DNA of 64,000 nt from Ephemerocybe angulata (GCA_013368325.1 JAACJK010000220.1:496001-560000), one strand, 5' to 3'; shown: positions 33,637-46,754, counted from the first letter of the stretch. The notes: a model not told the origin generated them from the sequence alone. Program-made: numbers and translations.

Positions 33637-35961
33637 ATGCCAGCCCTCCAATCACGTATTGCCGCCTTCGAGTCTCTGGCTGGTGGCGCCACCTCACACC
33701 GCAAACTCAATGCCGACGACGACCCCTCGTCGCCGTCGCTCATCGACTCCCCACTGTCCGCAGCAACGGCCGCCAAGCTCCCTCCTCCCGTAGTCCTGAC
33801 GCCCTCAAAGCCCTCACCCTCACCCTCCCCGCCCAACCTTGGCCGGAAGACATCCCTCATTGACCTGAACGACTGGATGCTCGACGATGACAAGCGGAAA
33901 TCATCGACCGGGGCCAGCCAGGGGCTTCTCATTAACCTCAACTCGTCCTCACCTCCGAAGGTCAAGATGCCTGTGTCGCCCTCCGGGAAGCCTGCACCCC
34001 CTCTTCCTCCGAGAAAGCCGTCCTACACATCCCTAAAGTCGGCAGCTTCGTCGTCGTCGACGCAGTCAGCCAACCCCCCACAAGCTTTCCTTTACCCCCC
34101 GCGGCCGAGACCTGATGGCGGTATGCCCCTTACAGTCAATACTATGGAGCTGCTGAACGGCGGCGGAAGCAACTCCAGGCACACTCAAGGCTCCTCAATA
34201 TCATCCTTCCACTCTGTTTCGCTCTCGTCAGACACAGATCCTTCTACGCCAGGCTCAATAGCCAATTTCATTGCAACTTATCCTATCGACAGCACCGATC
34301 CCCTCGGCGAGTCGTTCGAGGACGTCTCCGCTTCTTCAATAAGCCCGGCGACCGAAAGGATGATTACTCTCGACTTCGACAAAGCAAGGGTTCTGGCAGC
34401 CAACCGAAGTAACAGGAGCAGCACACAGACCATCCTCTTGCCTTCTGCAGCCCTCCTCTCTCCACAGTCATCCGCACCACCTAAACTTCCTCAACGCCCC
34501 TCCCCTCCGAACTCTGCCCGGAATAGTGCCAGGTCGCCACCTCCTTTACCTTCGCGTAGTGCGAGCCAAATGACGAGTGGAGCCTCGACTCCCCGCTCAA
34601 CGCCTGCCTCACCTGTTTCCACCCCCGTTGCAACATCCATGATTCCAACGACGTACGCAGTCCGCCGAGCCCCGCCTCCACCTCCATCCCGTGCATCCTA
34701 TGCGTCGAACTCCGACCGTTCATCTATTCAGAGCACTTTCAGCCTTTCAAGCAGCGGACATTCGCATGCATCACGTGTAACAGCGTTCAACGGTGCGTCT
34801 GGGTCCCTGAACGCCCTCACGGCAGCCGCGAGGACAAAGCGGCCTACGCCGGTCCCATTAGCTGCGCGAAGGCGTTACGAAAAGGTTTTTACTGCGAATG
34901 TGATCCAAAGGAGGAAGGCCGTGGCAGAACAACAAGATAATCAGAAGAAGGCGCAGGAGAATGGATCCAGGGGACTCTTGAGTCCTGAAAATATCGCTGG
35001 GGCGAGTCCCACATCCAAGAGAGGGAGACGGGCTGCTGGATGGAGAGGGTTGTCGGTGGACTTGATCACCGGCGACCCCGAGAGCGTTGCTGCGCAACTG
35101 AACGCTGCCTCTGCTGGTCAGAAGGATAAGGGGAAAGCGAGGGATGATAGTGACTCCGACAGTGAGGAAGAGGAGGATCTGGTGAAAGTTAGATCGAAGC
35201 TCTTCAAGAAGCAGGGAGAGGGGAAGGAAAAGGAGGAGGTTGGGAAGGAAGAGCGGTTGGAAGGTGTTGTCATCAAAGTTATCTGGAAACAGTCAGGGCT
35301 GGAGAAGAGGAGGCTAGCGGAGATATGGTATATTGGCTTGGCTCCTGCACTTTTCACAACGTCTAACAAGTTCTTTAGGAACGAATGCGATCCAACGCAG
35401 TCGGGCTCTCTCGACATTGAAGGCTTTGTCAAAGGCATGTGGCGTATCGACGAAGAGCTTCGGCGTGCCCAGACGCAGCTTCTCAAGTCTGCGACTGGGC
35501 CTGGGGGTTTCTTGGGCACGCGCAACAGCAGTGCGAATAGCAGCAGGACATCCCTTTTGTCTTCCAAGCACAGCTCCATCGCCTCCGTGGCCTCAGGCAG
35601 ACCCGCGTCTCTTTCCCGCCAAAGTTCTGTGGCTTCGCAGCAGAGTACCACCCTCGGCTCGAGGAGTGCTGCGTACCAGAAGCTTACGGGGACGAATGCG
35701 CCTTCCATAACAAACACGCCGCCGCCTCCAAGCTCTTACAATGCGTATAACAGTAAAACACCTGTGCTTGCGTACCGAGGCGGAGGGTATAATGGGAACA
35801 CTCCCTATGGTGCTGGATACTCTGGGTATGGTGCAGGAGGTGGCAGCGGGGGAGGTGGTGGCTTCAATATGAAGAAGATGATAAACGATGGAGCTGCTGG
35901 GATAGGGTCGCTGAATGTGACTATGCCGTCTGCCGTGCGCAATATTTTGAGGGGCTCGTGA
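33637..35961 (+). CDS. EH-domain protein, IRS4/TAX4-like
   Basis: In yeast the Irs4/Tax4 pair binds the Inp51 phosphatase through an EH domain and tunes PI(4,5)P2 and cell-wall signalling. Here residues 1 to about 400 are disordered, with poly-Pro stretches (APPPPPSRASYASNS) and many Ser. An EH domain of the Irs4 type lies at about residues 405-620: YEKVFTANVIQRRKA, IKVIWKQSGLEKRRLAEIW and, after an intron, SLDIEGFVKGMWRIDEELRR. The intron 35328-35378 is 51 bases, keeps the frame and has no stop, so its retention would insert 17 residues in the EH domain. The C-terminus is Ser-, Gly- and Tyr-rich (GYSGYGAGGGSGGGGGF). The product is about 757 residues when spliced. Family is sound; a yeast-like role is inferred. 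Confidence 0.82.
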   Translation: MPALQSRIAAFESLAGGATSHRKLNADDDPSSPSLIDSPLSAATAAKLPPPVVLTPSKPSPSPSPPNLGRKTSLIDLNDWMLDDDKRKSSTGASQGLLINLNSSSPPKVKMPVSPSGKPAPPLPPRKPSYTSLKSAASSSSTQSANPPQAFLYPPRPRPDGGMPLTVNTMELLNGGGSNSRHTQGSSISSFHSVSLSSDTDPSTPGSIANFIATYPIDSTDPLGESFEDVSASSISPATERMITLDFDKARVLAANRSNRSSTQTILLPSAALLSPQSSAPPKLPQRPSPPNSARNSARSPPPLPSRSASQMTSGASTPRSTPASPVSTPVATSMIPTTYAVRRAPPPPPSRASYASNSDRSSIQSTFSLSSSGHSHASRVTAFNGASGSLNALTAAARTKRPTPVPLAARRRYEKVFTANVIQRRKAVAEQQDNQKKAQENGSRGLLSPENIAGASPTSKRGRRAAGWRGLSVDLITGDPESVAAQLNAASAGQKDKGKARDDSDSDSEEEEDLVKVRSKLFKKQGEGKEKEEVGKEERLEGVVIKVIWKQSGLEKRRLAEIWYIGLAPALFTTSNKFFRNECDPTQSGSLDIEGFVKGMWRIDEELRRAQTQLLKSATGPGGFLGTRNSSANSSRTSLLSSKHSSIASVASGRPASLSRQSSVASQQSTTLGSRSAAYQKLTGTNAPSITNTPPPPSSYNAYNSKTPVLAYRGGGYNGNTPYGAGYSGYGAGGGSGGGGGFNMKKMINDGAAGIGSLNVTMPSAVRNILRGS

Positions 35962-36589
35962 GCTCCCTGCTGTTTGTCCCATGCACATCCTGTGGGTGCG
36001 GTTGGTCTGTTTCGTGCTATGTCACTCGCTCCTTGTTCTTTGTTTTCCAGTCCTAACATGTATTATCTTCTGCCCTGACACATTCTTTTCAACGTTTTGC
36101 TCGTGTTATATTATGGACTAGGCACTCTTTTCAGAAAGGCTCGTGTCATGTATCGAGCACGTTTACACCACAAATGACGGTTCGCTATCTATGCATTTGC
36201 ATTTCGTTCTGACTGATTGGTATCGTGGTATCCAAGGAGGAAACACCAGCGAAAAGAAAAACCCACATCTTGGGAACAAAAGCATATCCGACTATCTCCA
36301 TCGGACATACTCCCTTCACCATCTTCTGGATGGATCAGTAAGTGTGACTTTTGTTAACCGTGGTGTGTACACGGGGCTACGCCCTGTCTGAGGGGTCGAG
36401 AATCATCACGATGTCTCTGGTTCGGTACAGCCCAGCGGAAGGCTACGGTCAGGTTCGTGGACGCTGCCGGCTTCGTGTTCGCTCTGTTACGGGGGTACAA
36501 CCATTGCGAGGTCCATACGGATTTGTCATCTCCCAGTCATTGGGGTTACACCAGGCATGAGGCATGCTGGGATGTACGTCGGAACTGTG

Positions 36590-36672
36590 TTCGGCGACGG
36601 AATCGAACTCGCGATCTTTTGGATCGGGTTGTTGTGAGTGCGGCGCGCGCAACTCCACTCCACCACTCTGGG
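36590..36672 (-). pseudogene. tRNA-like sequence or tRNA-derived repeat (decayed)
   Basis: On the minus strand a B-box-like GAGTTCGATTCC (36599-36610) follows a GATC-TTTTG-GATC hairpin resembling a long variable arm and an A-box-like GTGGAGTGGAGTTGCG. The T stem and acceptor stem do not pair properly, so this is unlikely to be a working tRNA. It could be a decayed leucine/serine-type tRNA or the head of a tRNA-derived SINE. Confidence 0.35.
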
Positions 36673-37336
36673 TGTAATTATTGTCTGGTACACTTGCTCT
36701 ACGTCTCGTAGATCTCGTAGGCCAAGGATGGCCAAAGATTCGGCGGTGTCCACTGTATACAGACTCGGATAATGCAGGAATATATCTGTTATACGATTTA
36801 TCCTCGAGTACTCATCCATCGCTTGGGAGTCACATACAGTGCCGTCGTGGTGGAAAAGGAAAGCCAACCCAAATTGAACCCAAACCGGCGCATCAGTCAC
36901 AGTCACAAGTGATCTACCTCCCTGTCACAAACCCGACAGTCGATTTCTGCTAGCCACCGTCACCGTGGATCAGTTCGCATTCTCTCAACCAGAACTCCCG
37001 GAAAAAGTCATGGACACCAACGCGTCTGCGGCTTCTCAGTCGTGCCAAAATGGACCTGCCTCCCAATCCCTTCCTGTGATTTTGCCCTTCTGTCAATGGC
37101 ACCTGGGAATCAGGATGACCTTAGGCCACTTTCTTGACCTATAACTTAGAACTTAGAAGAAGCCTCCAAAAACACGCTCACGGACCGTGGACGTCTTGCC
37201 TCTGTGTCCAGCATCGTTTCATCGACATGCGCTCTCATCCGTTGCCCGGCCCCCGACGGGCGCTCCATGTTGATGGGAACATCGATATCTGGGGGACGAG
37301 GGTTGCAGTGTGCCCGATGCTACTCTCTTCCCCACC

Positions 37337-37380
37337 CGAGTCCAAGTGTGTTCTCGAGTCCAGGTGTGTTCTCAAGTCCT
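37337..37380. repeat. 18-base tandem repeat, about 2.4 copies
   Basis: GAGTCCAAGTGTGTTCTC (37337-37354) is followed by GAGTCCAGGTGTGTTCTC (37355-37372) with one change, and then by a partial third unit. It lies in the gene-free stretch before the membrane-protein gene. Confidence 0.85.
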
Positions 37381-37768
37381 GACTCTCCTACGTAGTGTAA
37401 AAACCTGATTTCAGTTGTCCTATTTTGCTCTGGTACTCAACAGATTTATCCGTTGCTTGATGGCAGAAAATCTGGTGATCTGTAAATCACACCACTGCTA
37501 TCAGTCCATGCCGACACAGGGGTCAAGCGCCAAGTGCCCATGAATGTCGGAGGGGTCTCTCCGCCATCGAATTGGTCCGGGTGTAGACCAATTTCATCAT
37601 GATGGGCGACTTTGCGCTCTTGACACCCACACCCAACCCACACCCACACTCTTTTTCTACTCTCTCCTTGTCGACGACGGTTGCTCGAGCGACAGCGCGC
37701 TGGCGGCGTACTTATCAGCTCCTTACACTCCCTTGTACAATCCCGACAAAAGCTAACTACGCACCGGG

Positions 37769-39408
37769 ATGGCTGGAACTCGCTGGGTGCTGGTGGACGA
37801 CAAAGACGCGGGGATCTCTTATTCAGGTTCTTGGTTTGAGAATAGCGACGGCTTCACTGTCGGGAACTGGGGATCACCGTGGGGTGGCTCTCAACATGGA
37901 TTGAACGGGACTGGAAGCTTCTCTTACACATTCTCAGGTGCGCCCGTAAGATTTATTTGCCAAGTTGCTCCACTCTCACCACCGACTGCGCACACGATAG
38001 GAACACGGATTCGAGTGCTCGGAACGAGCGCCGTACAGTCGTCCTCAAGCGGCACAGACCCGAGTTGGAAATGCATGGTGGGGGACTCGGATATACCAAC
38101 CAGTAATCCATGGACAACCCAGATCAACAATTGGCCATTATGTGAAAGTCCAGAGTTCGTCCCCGGTCAACATACCTTCACCCTCAACACCGTCTCCCAA
38201 AAAGCAACCTTCTGGTTCGATCAGATCCGCTACCTCCCCCTCGCCAACATGAATTCGACATTGACGGGCGCTGTCTCCGTTGTCGTTGAACACTCCGATC
38301 CCGCCGTTACTTACACCTCAGGGAGCTGGCAAGATCTTACGACGAACGCTAAGGTGACCTCTCAAGCGGGCTCGGTCATGACAATCAAATTCACAGGTAT
38401 GTTTACTGAACGCCGAAGCTCTTACATTTCGGAAGACTTGACACAGACATCGCAGGGACAAAACTCACCTGGGTCGGGTGGACACCAATTGGATACCCCA
38501 CTGGGACCTCACAAGGCACTTATTCGATCGATGATGGACCTGCGACCACCTTCGAGATTAAAGGCTCAGAATCCGACACCTCCAACCTATATAACCAACT
38601 TCTCTTCGAAACACCAGTCCTATCGCTAGGAAAGGAACACACACTGACTGTGACGCACAACGGACCATCAGCTCCCCTCACCATCGACTATGTTATCATC
38701 GCAAATGGCGACATTATCCTCCCAGACGGGGGATCCAGCTCTTCCGAAGGACTGGACGCCTCTTCCGCCGCCGGTGCCAAGAGCGGCAGTAAGCCACCAT
38801 TACCTCTGATCATCGGAGCCTCTGTGGGCGGCGTCGCATTCATTTTGCTTTGCATATTCGGCTACATCCTCTTCATTCGTTGGAGAAGACGGAGACAAAC
38901 ACTCAAGAGAATCACGCTGGACCCATCGACCATGGCTCACCTCCCTCCACCCATAGCCCAAATAACGCCCTTCACGTATACCAACCGGAGTAACTCCGCG
39001 ATGCATATGTCCAGCCAAACAAACCTGACCCAGGCCTCCCAAACACCGGCGGGATGGTCCCCACCGATGACAACAACCAACGGCTATGCTGCGCTAGAGG
39101 GGAGCAGACCTTTCTCACAAACCTCACCATTCACTCCTCTGAGACGGGACCAGAAGAACCGCAACGGTGACTCGGAGCATTCCATCCCTCTCCAATCGTT
39201 CAGTACCAACCCTCCACCCGCACCCTACAGCGACATCAGCTCCTCTTCGAACACCACACCAAGCATTCGCTCGAGTGCGAAATCGGGGCCCGTCGTTGCT
39301 ACACCGCCCAGCCGGCAAGTGCATCATGAGGACAGTGGGATTCGCCTCACCGCTTCCGAGCCTCCACTCGTTGACATTCTGCCACCGCCTTCGTATACGC
39401 CTTCATGA
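37769..39408 (+). CDS. single-pass membrane protein with two extracellular jelly-roll-like repeats
   Basis: This belongs to a large basidiomycete group of type III membrane proteins of unknown role. The start MAGTRWVLVDDKDAGISYSG has no signal peptide. The extracellular part has two related units: WVLVDDKDAGISYSGSW ... FSYTFSGTRIRVLGT and, further on, VSVVVEHSDPAVTYTSGSW ... IKFTGTKLTWVGWTP, each with the pattern D-P/A-x-I/V-x-Y and a W-rich strand, typical of galactose-binding-like folds. One membrane helix follows (PLPLIIGASVGGVAFILLCI) with a basic stop (RWRRRRQ), then a ~160-residue Ser/Pro/Thr-rich cytosolic tail. Introns: about 37938-38000 (TCAG/gtgcgc..gatag) and about 38398-38456. Function is not known; a cell-wall sensor or adhesion role would be a guess. 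Confidence 0.75.
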
Positions 39409-39689
39409 TAAAAAATACAGACGCAATCGTCCCGTTTTCAATTCCATACCACTCCTTCGCTCCACCCACTCTTGCTGTGTTTATCTCGCTTTAAGTTTAA
39501 CGGACTCACGACTACGCTCAGAGAGTATTGTACTACTTTAGCACCCCGGTTATTCTGTCTGTACCTTCCTGTAATTGGCCTGTGGCCCCTCTCTCTAGCA
39601 TTATACACACCTCTAAAGGCTTTGAGCCGCTTTCGATTCGACGATGTAGCCCTATAGTTCCAATCTAGCTACCACAATGTTACCACCAA

Positions 39690-40295
39690 CTACAACGGAA
39701 TCTTATCCAGGATCTTCCACCCCTCCACAGGCCCGACACACTCAGCAAGCCACACCTCCGCCGCCTCCCATCCATCCACCCACTCGCCCGCACACAGCAG
39801 CGCGACCCTCCTCTTGCCCCATTCGTACCCTTCCCTCACCTTCCCCGCCTCCCTAAGCGCCCTCTCAAACTTCGCCCTCTCCCCCTTCTCCGCATCCTCG
39901 TCAGCGACATACGCCACTGAGCAGTGGGGGAACGCAGGTGTCCTGGGCTGCACTCCCAGACTCGCATGAAACTTCTCGTGCAACGCTGCGAGCTCTGGGG
40001 AATGCTCGACCGCGACGTAGACCGAGCGGAAGTAGTGCTCGCCAACAACCAAAGATGCGAACTTTATAAGCAGATTGGGGTTTCCTGGCTCGGCTTGTCC
40101 TTTTGGAAGCGAGGTTTGGAGGGCAGCTCGTATATCACTGAGGCTGAAGTTGTTTGGGACGCTCGCAAGCGTAATGTGCGGTTCGAAGTTTGGGTACGAG
40201 GATGCGGAGAGGGTGCTCGTATCGTGCTGGGGCCGCATGACCGTTCTGAGCTTTTCTCGGTCCGAAGAGCTGGGGAGGATCCAGATCGCGACCAT
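39690..40295 (-). CDS. 2',3'-cyclic-nucleotide 3'-phosphodiesterase, CPD1-type 2H enzyme
   Basis: Yeast Cpd1 opens ADP-ribose 1'',2''-cyclic phosphate, a by-product of tRNA splicing. This intronless 201-residue protein begins at ATG 40295 (MVAIWILPSSSDREKLRTVM), the family's usual opening. The two 2H motifs are FEPHITLAS (HxT) and FPHCSVAYVAD (HxS), about 90 residues apart, and the spacing and size match the CPDase family. The frame stays open upstream to 40343 without an ATG. It is convergent with the membrane-protein gene. Confidence 0.87.
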   Translation of the reverse strand: MVAIWILPSSSDREKLRTVMRPQHDTSTLSASSYPNFEPHITLASVPNNFSLSDIRAALQTSLPKGQAEPGNPNLLIKFASLVVGEHYFRSVYVAVEHSPELAALHEKFHASLGVQPRTPAFPHCSVAYVADEDAEKGERAKFERALREAGKVREGYEWGKRRVALLCAGEWVDGWEAAEVWLAECVGPVEGWKILDKIPL

Positions 40296-40597
40296 GTTAC
40301 TGTAGCAGTGGGTGTTGTGGTAAGAAACGAACCACGACTTCACGGTCTAGATAACGGTGATATCAGAACGGGGTTAAACCAAACAGGCGCTTCAAAGCTT
40401 CACCCCCGAACCGTGCGCGTCAAATAAACGAAAGGAAATTAATTACAATTGCAACAGAAATGGATGGGGTTGTTGTTGATATAATATACATTGTTACATT
40501 TAACACAGCAAAGGGGATAGGCGGAGTAGGGGTCGAGTTCAGAGGATAACGAAAGAAAACGTTCAGCGATACCATAGTATACAAGAAAGGAAAGCGT
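40296..40597. other. spacer between CPD1-type and DUF1776 genes
   Basis: A 302-base spacer between same-strand genes, holding the CPD1-type promoter and the DUF1776 3' end. AT-rich sequence at 40430-40510 fits a poly(A) region. Nothing else is visible. Confidence 0.45.
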
Positions 40598-42621
40598 CTA
40601 GGATGCCACACCACCCTCCGACGGCGCGCGATGCTCGAGGTTAATCCAACTGCTGTCGACGCTCGCATTCGAAGAGATCTGAGGAGATGACTCGTCAGTG
40701 TCGGGCTCTGACTTGGTCTCAACCTCGTCCTGGATGACTTCCTCTTCCTCTTCCGCCACTTCCTCGACAGCGACGGGAGGCTGGGGCCTCTCCTCGGGGG
40801 CAGCAGCGATAGCACGCTGGACACCCTCCTGGCGGGCTTGGGGAGGTCGATCAGTCGAGCGGGATGACCTGGGAGAAGGAAGATTGCGGGGAGGGATGCG
40901 GTGAGGCTGGATTGGCAGCAGCTTGTTCCTCAGTCCGATCAAGAAGTAGGGAAGATTGAGAAGGCCGTCGAGGAGAAGTGAGGGCAGGTACGAGGCGAGC
41001 TTATAAGTGTTCGCTACCGCAACGTCAGCACCCACGACTTCATTCTGAGAAACGCAGATACATACCTCCTGCACCAACCGAGACCCTGTCGCCATGCACC
41101 CAGTTCATAACAATCCCCAAACCAAGATTATGCCCGAACACAGTCGGTCCATGACGACCCTCACTGACAATCCCAACAACTTTCTTCACAAACGCGCTCA
41201 TCTTTGCCGGCCTCCTTCCAACAGCATAATGCCTCTTCTCGCTGAACAGCGCCAAGAAACCCTTCCACTTGCCCAGCTCTGCAACCTGCTGCGCCTCCTG
41301 CGACACGCTTGCAAACGCTGGGCCATAGATCAGCTTTTCCGAGCTGGTCCAGCTCTCGGTCGCTTTCAGCACGTTGGCCCTGTTGCTTTCCGCTGCCGCA
41401 GCAGCAGCCTTGCCAAGATCGATGCTGCCCACATCGACCGTGACGACCCTGATGCTCTTCATCGAGTCCGTCTTGCCCGTCACAGCGGCCATCGCGATCT
41501 CGCGTCTCAGAATCTCCACAGCCTTGAGGGTCCCCGCCGCGCTCATCGCCTGCACGGCACTAAACGGCAGTGCGACGTGCGTGTCGACGGCCGGGAGACA
41601 GACCACAATCGACTTCTTGCCCTTGTCGACGCTGCGCGCGGAGCCCGTGCGGAGGAGCGGAAGCAGCTGCTGGATGACCTGCAGAGGGCTGATTTGCGTG
41701 GCGTAGAGGTACGGGAGATAGTCCTGCTCCATTGAGAGGTGTTCCAGCGGCCCAAGGGTGGGCGAGGTGGCGGCAGCAGCGGGAAGGGTGAGGAGGGATA
41801 CGACGGACTGGATGTATGGCTGGGATGCGGGGGAAGAGTAGGGGTCTCCAGATGTTTTCAGAGGGAACTTGCGCGAAAGGGTTGAGGAGAGAGACCTCAA
41901 GAACACTGGAACTGTTGCAGGCTGAGATGAAAGTTAGTGTACATGTTATAGGCTGGTTCGGGGAAGTCGCACCTCTCGGGGATTGAGGACCAGGGCCTTG
42001 ACATACCCTTTCGTCTTGCTCTCCAAAGCAACGACGGCCTCGGGGGTAGACACAGATGCAATTACAATATATCCCTTGCTTTCAAGATCCCGAATGAGAG
42101 GAAGGCCATATGGCGTGTCTCCGCCAAGCACCACTACAACTCAGACATATCGATAAGAGCCCGTTCGCCCACAACCCAAGAGCGCACTCACCGACAACCT
42201 GTCTCCTCTCCCTCTCACCCGATTGGGCAGACGCTGCCTTGTGCGTCACAGACCTTGCTGGCGGCCTGCCGTTGAATGCATGGCGGTACCCGATGAGCAA
42301 CCCTGTACCGACGACACCGACCACGACCCCAGAGGCCTTCTTCGGGTTATCGTGGGCCCAATTGGCCAGGGAGTTCACAAACGAGGAAGGTGGTGCCTTT
42401 GGCGGTGGAGGCGGGGGCGGTGGGACTTGGAAATCTCCAAGAGACGGGATGTGGACCTCAGGGAAGGCGGGCATCCCTGGGCCATAGCGCGAGATATCAA
42501 TCCATAACCGATTCGCGACTTCGTTGACGTCTGGGAGACCGCCGGTTACTGCAGTGACTGAGGCGTAAAAGTAATTCTCGACAGAGTGGAGATATCCCTC
42601 TATCGTTTCGCGGGAGGACAT
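40598..42621 (-). CDS. DUF1776 family protein (SDR-like Rossmann fold)
   Basis: This fungal family has no known function. The start at 42621 gives MSSRETIEGYLHSVENYFYA. A Pro-only run (QVPPPPPPPPKAPP) precedes a hydrophobic, possibly membrane, segment (ASGVVVGVVGTGLLIGYRHA). The Rossmann-like part begins VVVLGGDTPYGLPLIRDLES, a GGxxxxG dinucleotide-binding pattern as in short-chain dehydrogenases, though the YxxxK pair was not located. It continues through KSIVVCLPAVDTHVALPFSA and SIRVVTVDVGSIDLG. After an intron near 41040 the tail has SYLPSLLLDGLLNLPYFLIG and then a Glu-rich acidic end. Introns lie near 41005-41070, 41905-41975 and 42130-42195. The membrane segment suggests an organelle or ER location; this is inference. 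Confidence 0.75.
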
Positions 42622-42712
42622 TCGGTCGTCGTTGTCGTCGAGGTTCAGTGTCAACCACAGCGACTCGTAATTCACTCGGCATGATCCAGATCCCGCCGGA
42701 CCAAAACACCGC

Positions 42713-42717
42713 AAAAA
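42713..42717 (-). terminator. Pol III T-run terminator of tRNA-Ser(AGA)
   Basis: Reading the minus strand, five T residues occur seven bases after the mature 3' end of the tRNA, the standard RNA polymerase III stop signal. Confidence 0.8.
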
Positions 42718-42724
42718 CACAAGC

Positions 42725-42806
42725 CGACGCCAGCAGGACTCGAACCTGCGCCCTCAAAGAGGAAGTGATTTCTAATCACTCGCCGTAACCACTTGGCTAT
42801 AGCGCC
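42725..42806 (-). tRNA. tRNA-Ser, anticodon AGA
   Basis: The 82-base minus-strand sequence folds as a class II tRNA. The acceptor stem pairs GGCGCTA with TGGCGTC, the D arm has the A box TAGCCAAGTGG, and the anticodon stem AGTGA/TCACT encloses the loop TTAGAAA with anticodon AGA (reads UCU/UCC after wobble modification). The long variable arm pairs CCTC with GAGG, and the T arm is GCAGG-TTCGAGT-CCTGC. There is no intron, and the discriminator base is G as in serine tRNAs. Confidence 0.96.
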
Positions 42807-42984
42807 TCTTCATCGGTCTTTCGCGCAGCCATCATTGGCGCTTAATGTTGGGGGGGAGGCAAAAAGGAGAAAACCCAGGACCGCTTCTCCAACCTGGATG
42901 TATGTGCGAGCGCAAAATGTAGTATAATTTTGAAAGGATCTAACTGCCAGCTAGTATGCGAATTAATCTAACGAGTGTGTATGC

Positions 42985-44825
<1,841 letters not shown>

Positions 44826-45008
44826 GGTGGATGAAGAGGATGGTTGAGAGCAAACGGCGAGCGAGCAGAAATTCCGACACGTAGAAATAAAAGTTCGCAC
44901 CCTCCCGGCTCTGCCCGCTGGCGTGACCCCCATCACACATCATTCGCCCGCGCCGAGACACTGGCTGCGAAGGGTCCTCATCCCAGACATCCCCAGCCAT
45001 GCAGAGAC

Positions 45009-46582
45009 ATGGACAACATCGACCACGACGTCGAGCGCCTCGCTCGCAACGACGAGCACATCGTCGCCATACAGGCTAGTCTGCACGCTCTCCAAGTCAG
45101 TGCAACCACCGCCACCATCGCGTAGCACGGTCTCACGTTCAGCAGGGTCATCAGCAGCACTTGGTCGAGGAGAACGCAAAGCTGCGCTCCAATATTGCCG
45201 CAAAGAGCGTTCCCAATGCCCCCATGCGCACCCTCGTCGTCGAGCTCTGCAGCCTTATTTTCGCCTTCGCCGTCTGCGCCAACGCCGAGGCAAAGGACGC
45301 CGCCGTTCCCGAGTGCAGTCCCCTTGATCTCGCCCACGTCTGCCGTCGCTGGAGGTCGATCGTCTTCGACAGCCCCCATCTTTGGACAGACCTGCGCGTC
45401 AATCTCAGCAAACCTAGGCTCAACCTCATCCCCTTCTGGTTCCAGAACGCGTCCGCCGTTCCGCTCAGGGTCTCTGTCTTCCCGGGCATAGCGCGTCCGC
45501 CAATCCTCACCAGCAGCAATCCGTTCAAAAAGGTCGATCCTGCCGGTATCAAGGACTTAGTTCCTTATCTTCACCGTATCCAGACCCTCTCTCTGCACGT
45601 CCACCAGTCCGCCCTCCCGTTGCTCTTCCCCAGGGGCACAGTCTCAGACATGGCACAGCTCGAGTGTCTCTCAATCCACCACCACGGCTACATCCTCGAC
45701 GAGTTTGAAATCGGGAAGATTCATGCCCCGAGGCTGCGTGTCCTGTGCCTCTGTGACCCCAGTCCCTTCGCCAATATGCTCTTTGACTCCCTCGCCAAGC
45801 TCAAGGTTCTTCGGATCGACAAGATCGAGTTTTGGGAGTACCCTCGCAGGGTTCCGGCCCTGCTCTCTAGCTGTGTCGAGTTGAAGGACGTCTCCATCGT
45901 TTTCCCGAGAAATCTTTACCTCACTGGCCCTGATCCAGTTGTTTTGCCGTTGGTCTCTAAATTGGCCCTCGAATGGCGCTTTCCATGCAACCCTACTCCC
46001 ATCTTTAGCTCCGTTAGAGCGCCTCTGCTGCGCGATCTCACCTTCACTCACAACAATCCCCTTGCATCCTTTTCGCAAGAGGCTGTTACCACCCTCCAGG
46101 ACCTCATCCAGTCGTCGCCCCTCCTGACGACCCTGACTCTCGTAGGCTCCAATCTAACGAGCATCTGCGAGCTCTCGTCCATCTTCTATCACGCTCCGGC
46201 CCTGGAAGAACTCGGCCTCGTCAATTGCCATGGGACTGGCCGCCTCCTTTCCGACCTGTCCCCCGCCGAGTGGGAGCAGCCAAGCACTTGGCTCTGCCCG
46301 CAACTCGAGCGCATCAGGCTGGCAGGCGTCCGCGACAATGACGTTCGTTCCCTGATAAGCTTTGTTAGCAGAAGGATGAAGCCTGTGGATGAAAGCTTAG
46401 CAGGGGATGGCCACTTTATCAAGGAAGTTATCATAGATTCTCGCATTCAAGACTTTTCGACCCAGGGTCGTATGTTGATCCTGCGAGGGCTGAGCATCAT
46501 CACGCCCACTGTTAAAGTGACCGGGCCCCTAGACCACATCCACCTCGCCAGTCCCTTTAACTCTCCTGTACCCAAGAATTAG
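45009..46582 (+). CDS. F-box-like protein with a short N-terminal coiled coil
   Basis: Agaricomycetes carry very many F-box-like proteins of this type, thought to act as substrate adaptors of SCF ubiquitin ligases. Exon 1 (45009-45095) gives MDNIDHDVERLARNDEHIV; the intron 45096-45145 (GTCAGT..GCAG, 50 bases) leads to GHQQHLVEENAKLRSNIAAK, together a likely coiled coil. The F-box-like part reads VVELCSLIFAFAVCAN ... PLDLAHVCRRWRSIVFDSPH then LWTDLRVNL, lacking the usual Leu-Pro-Pro-Glu start. The remaining ~380 residues form irregular Leu-rich repeats (LECLSIHHHG, LRVLCLCDPSP, LTTLTLVGSNLTS, LEELGLVNCHG). Family call is good; target unknown. Confidence 0.8.
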
Positions 46583-46754
46583 TTGTATAACATAGACCTG
46601 AATACGACGCGATAATCGCTCCTGTTGTTGATCGCGTCGGCTAGTAGATGGGGATTTCTAAAAAGGGACATGTTCATCAGGGCTGCAACCATCGTCTTGA
46701 CCTCCACGACCCGACACCGACTCATCGCCCCCAATACACCGCTGAGCCGCCGCG

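Larger units (their letters stand above)
35962..37768. other. long gene-free stretch with a tRNA-like remnant and a short tandem repeat
   Basis: These 1.8 kb separate two plus-strand genes. Short open readings have no family likeness. Two things stand out and are listed separately: a minus-strand tRNA-like sequence near 36.6 kb and an 18-base tandem repeat near 37.35 kb. A C/A-rich run (CACCCACACCC-like) sits at 37621-37655 shortly before the next gene. Confidence 0.5.
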
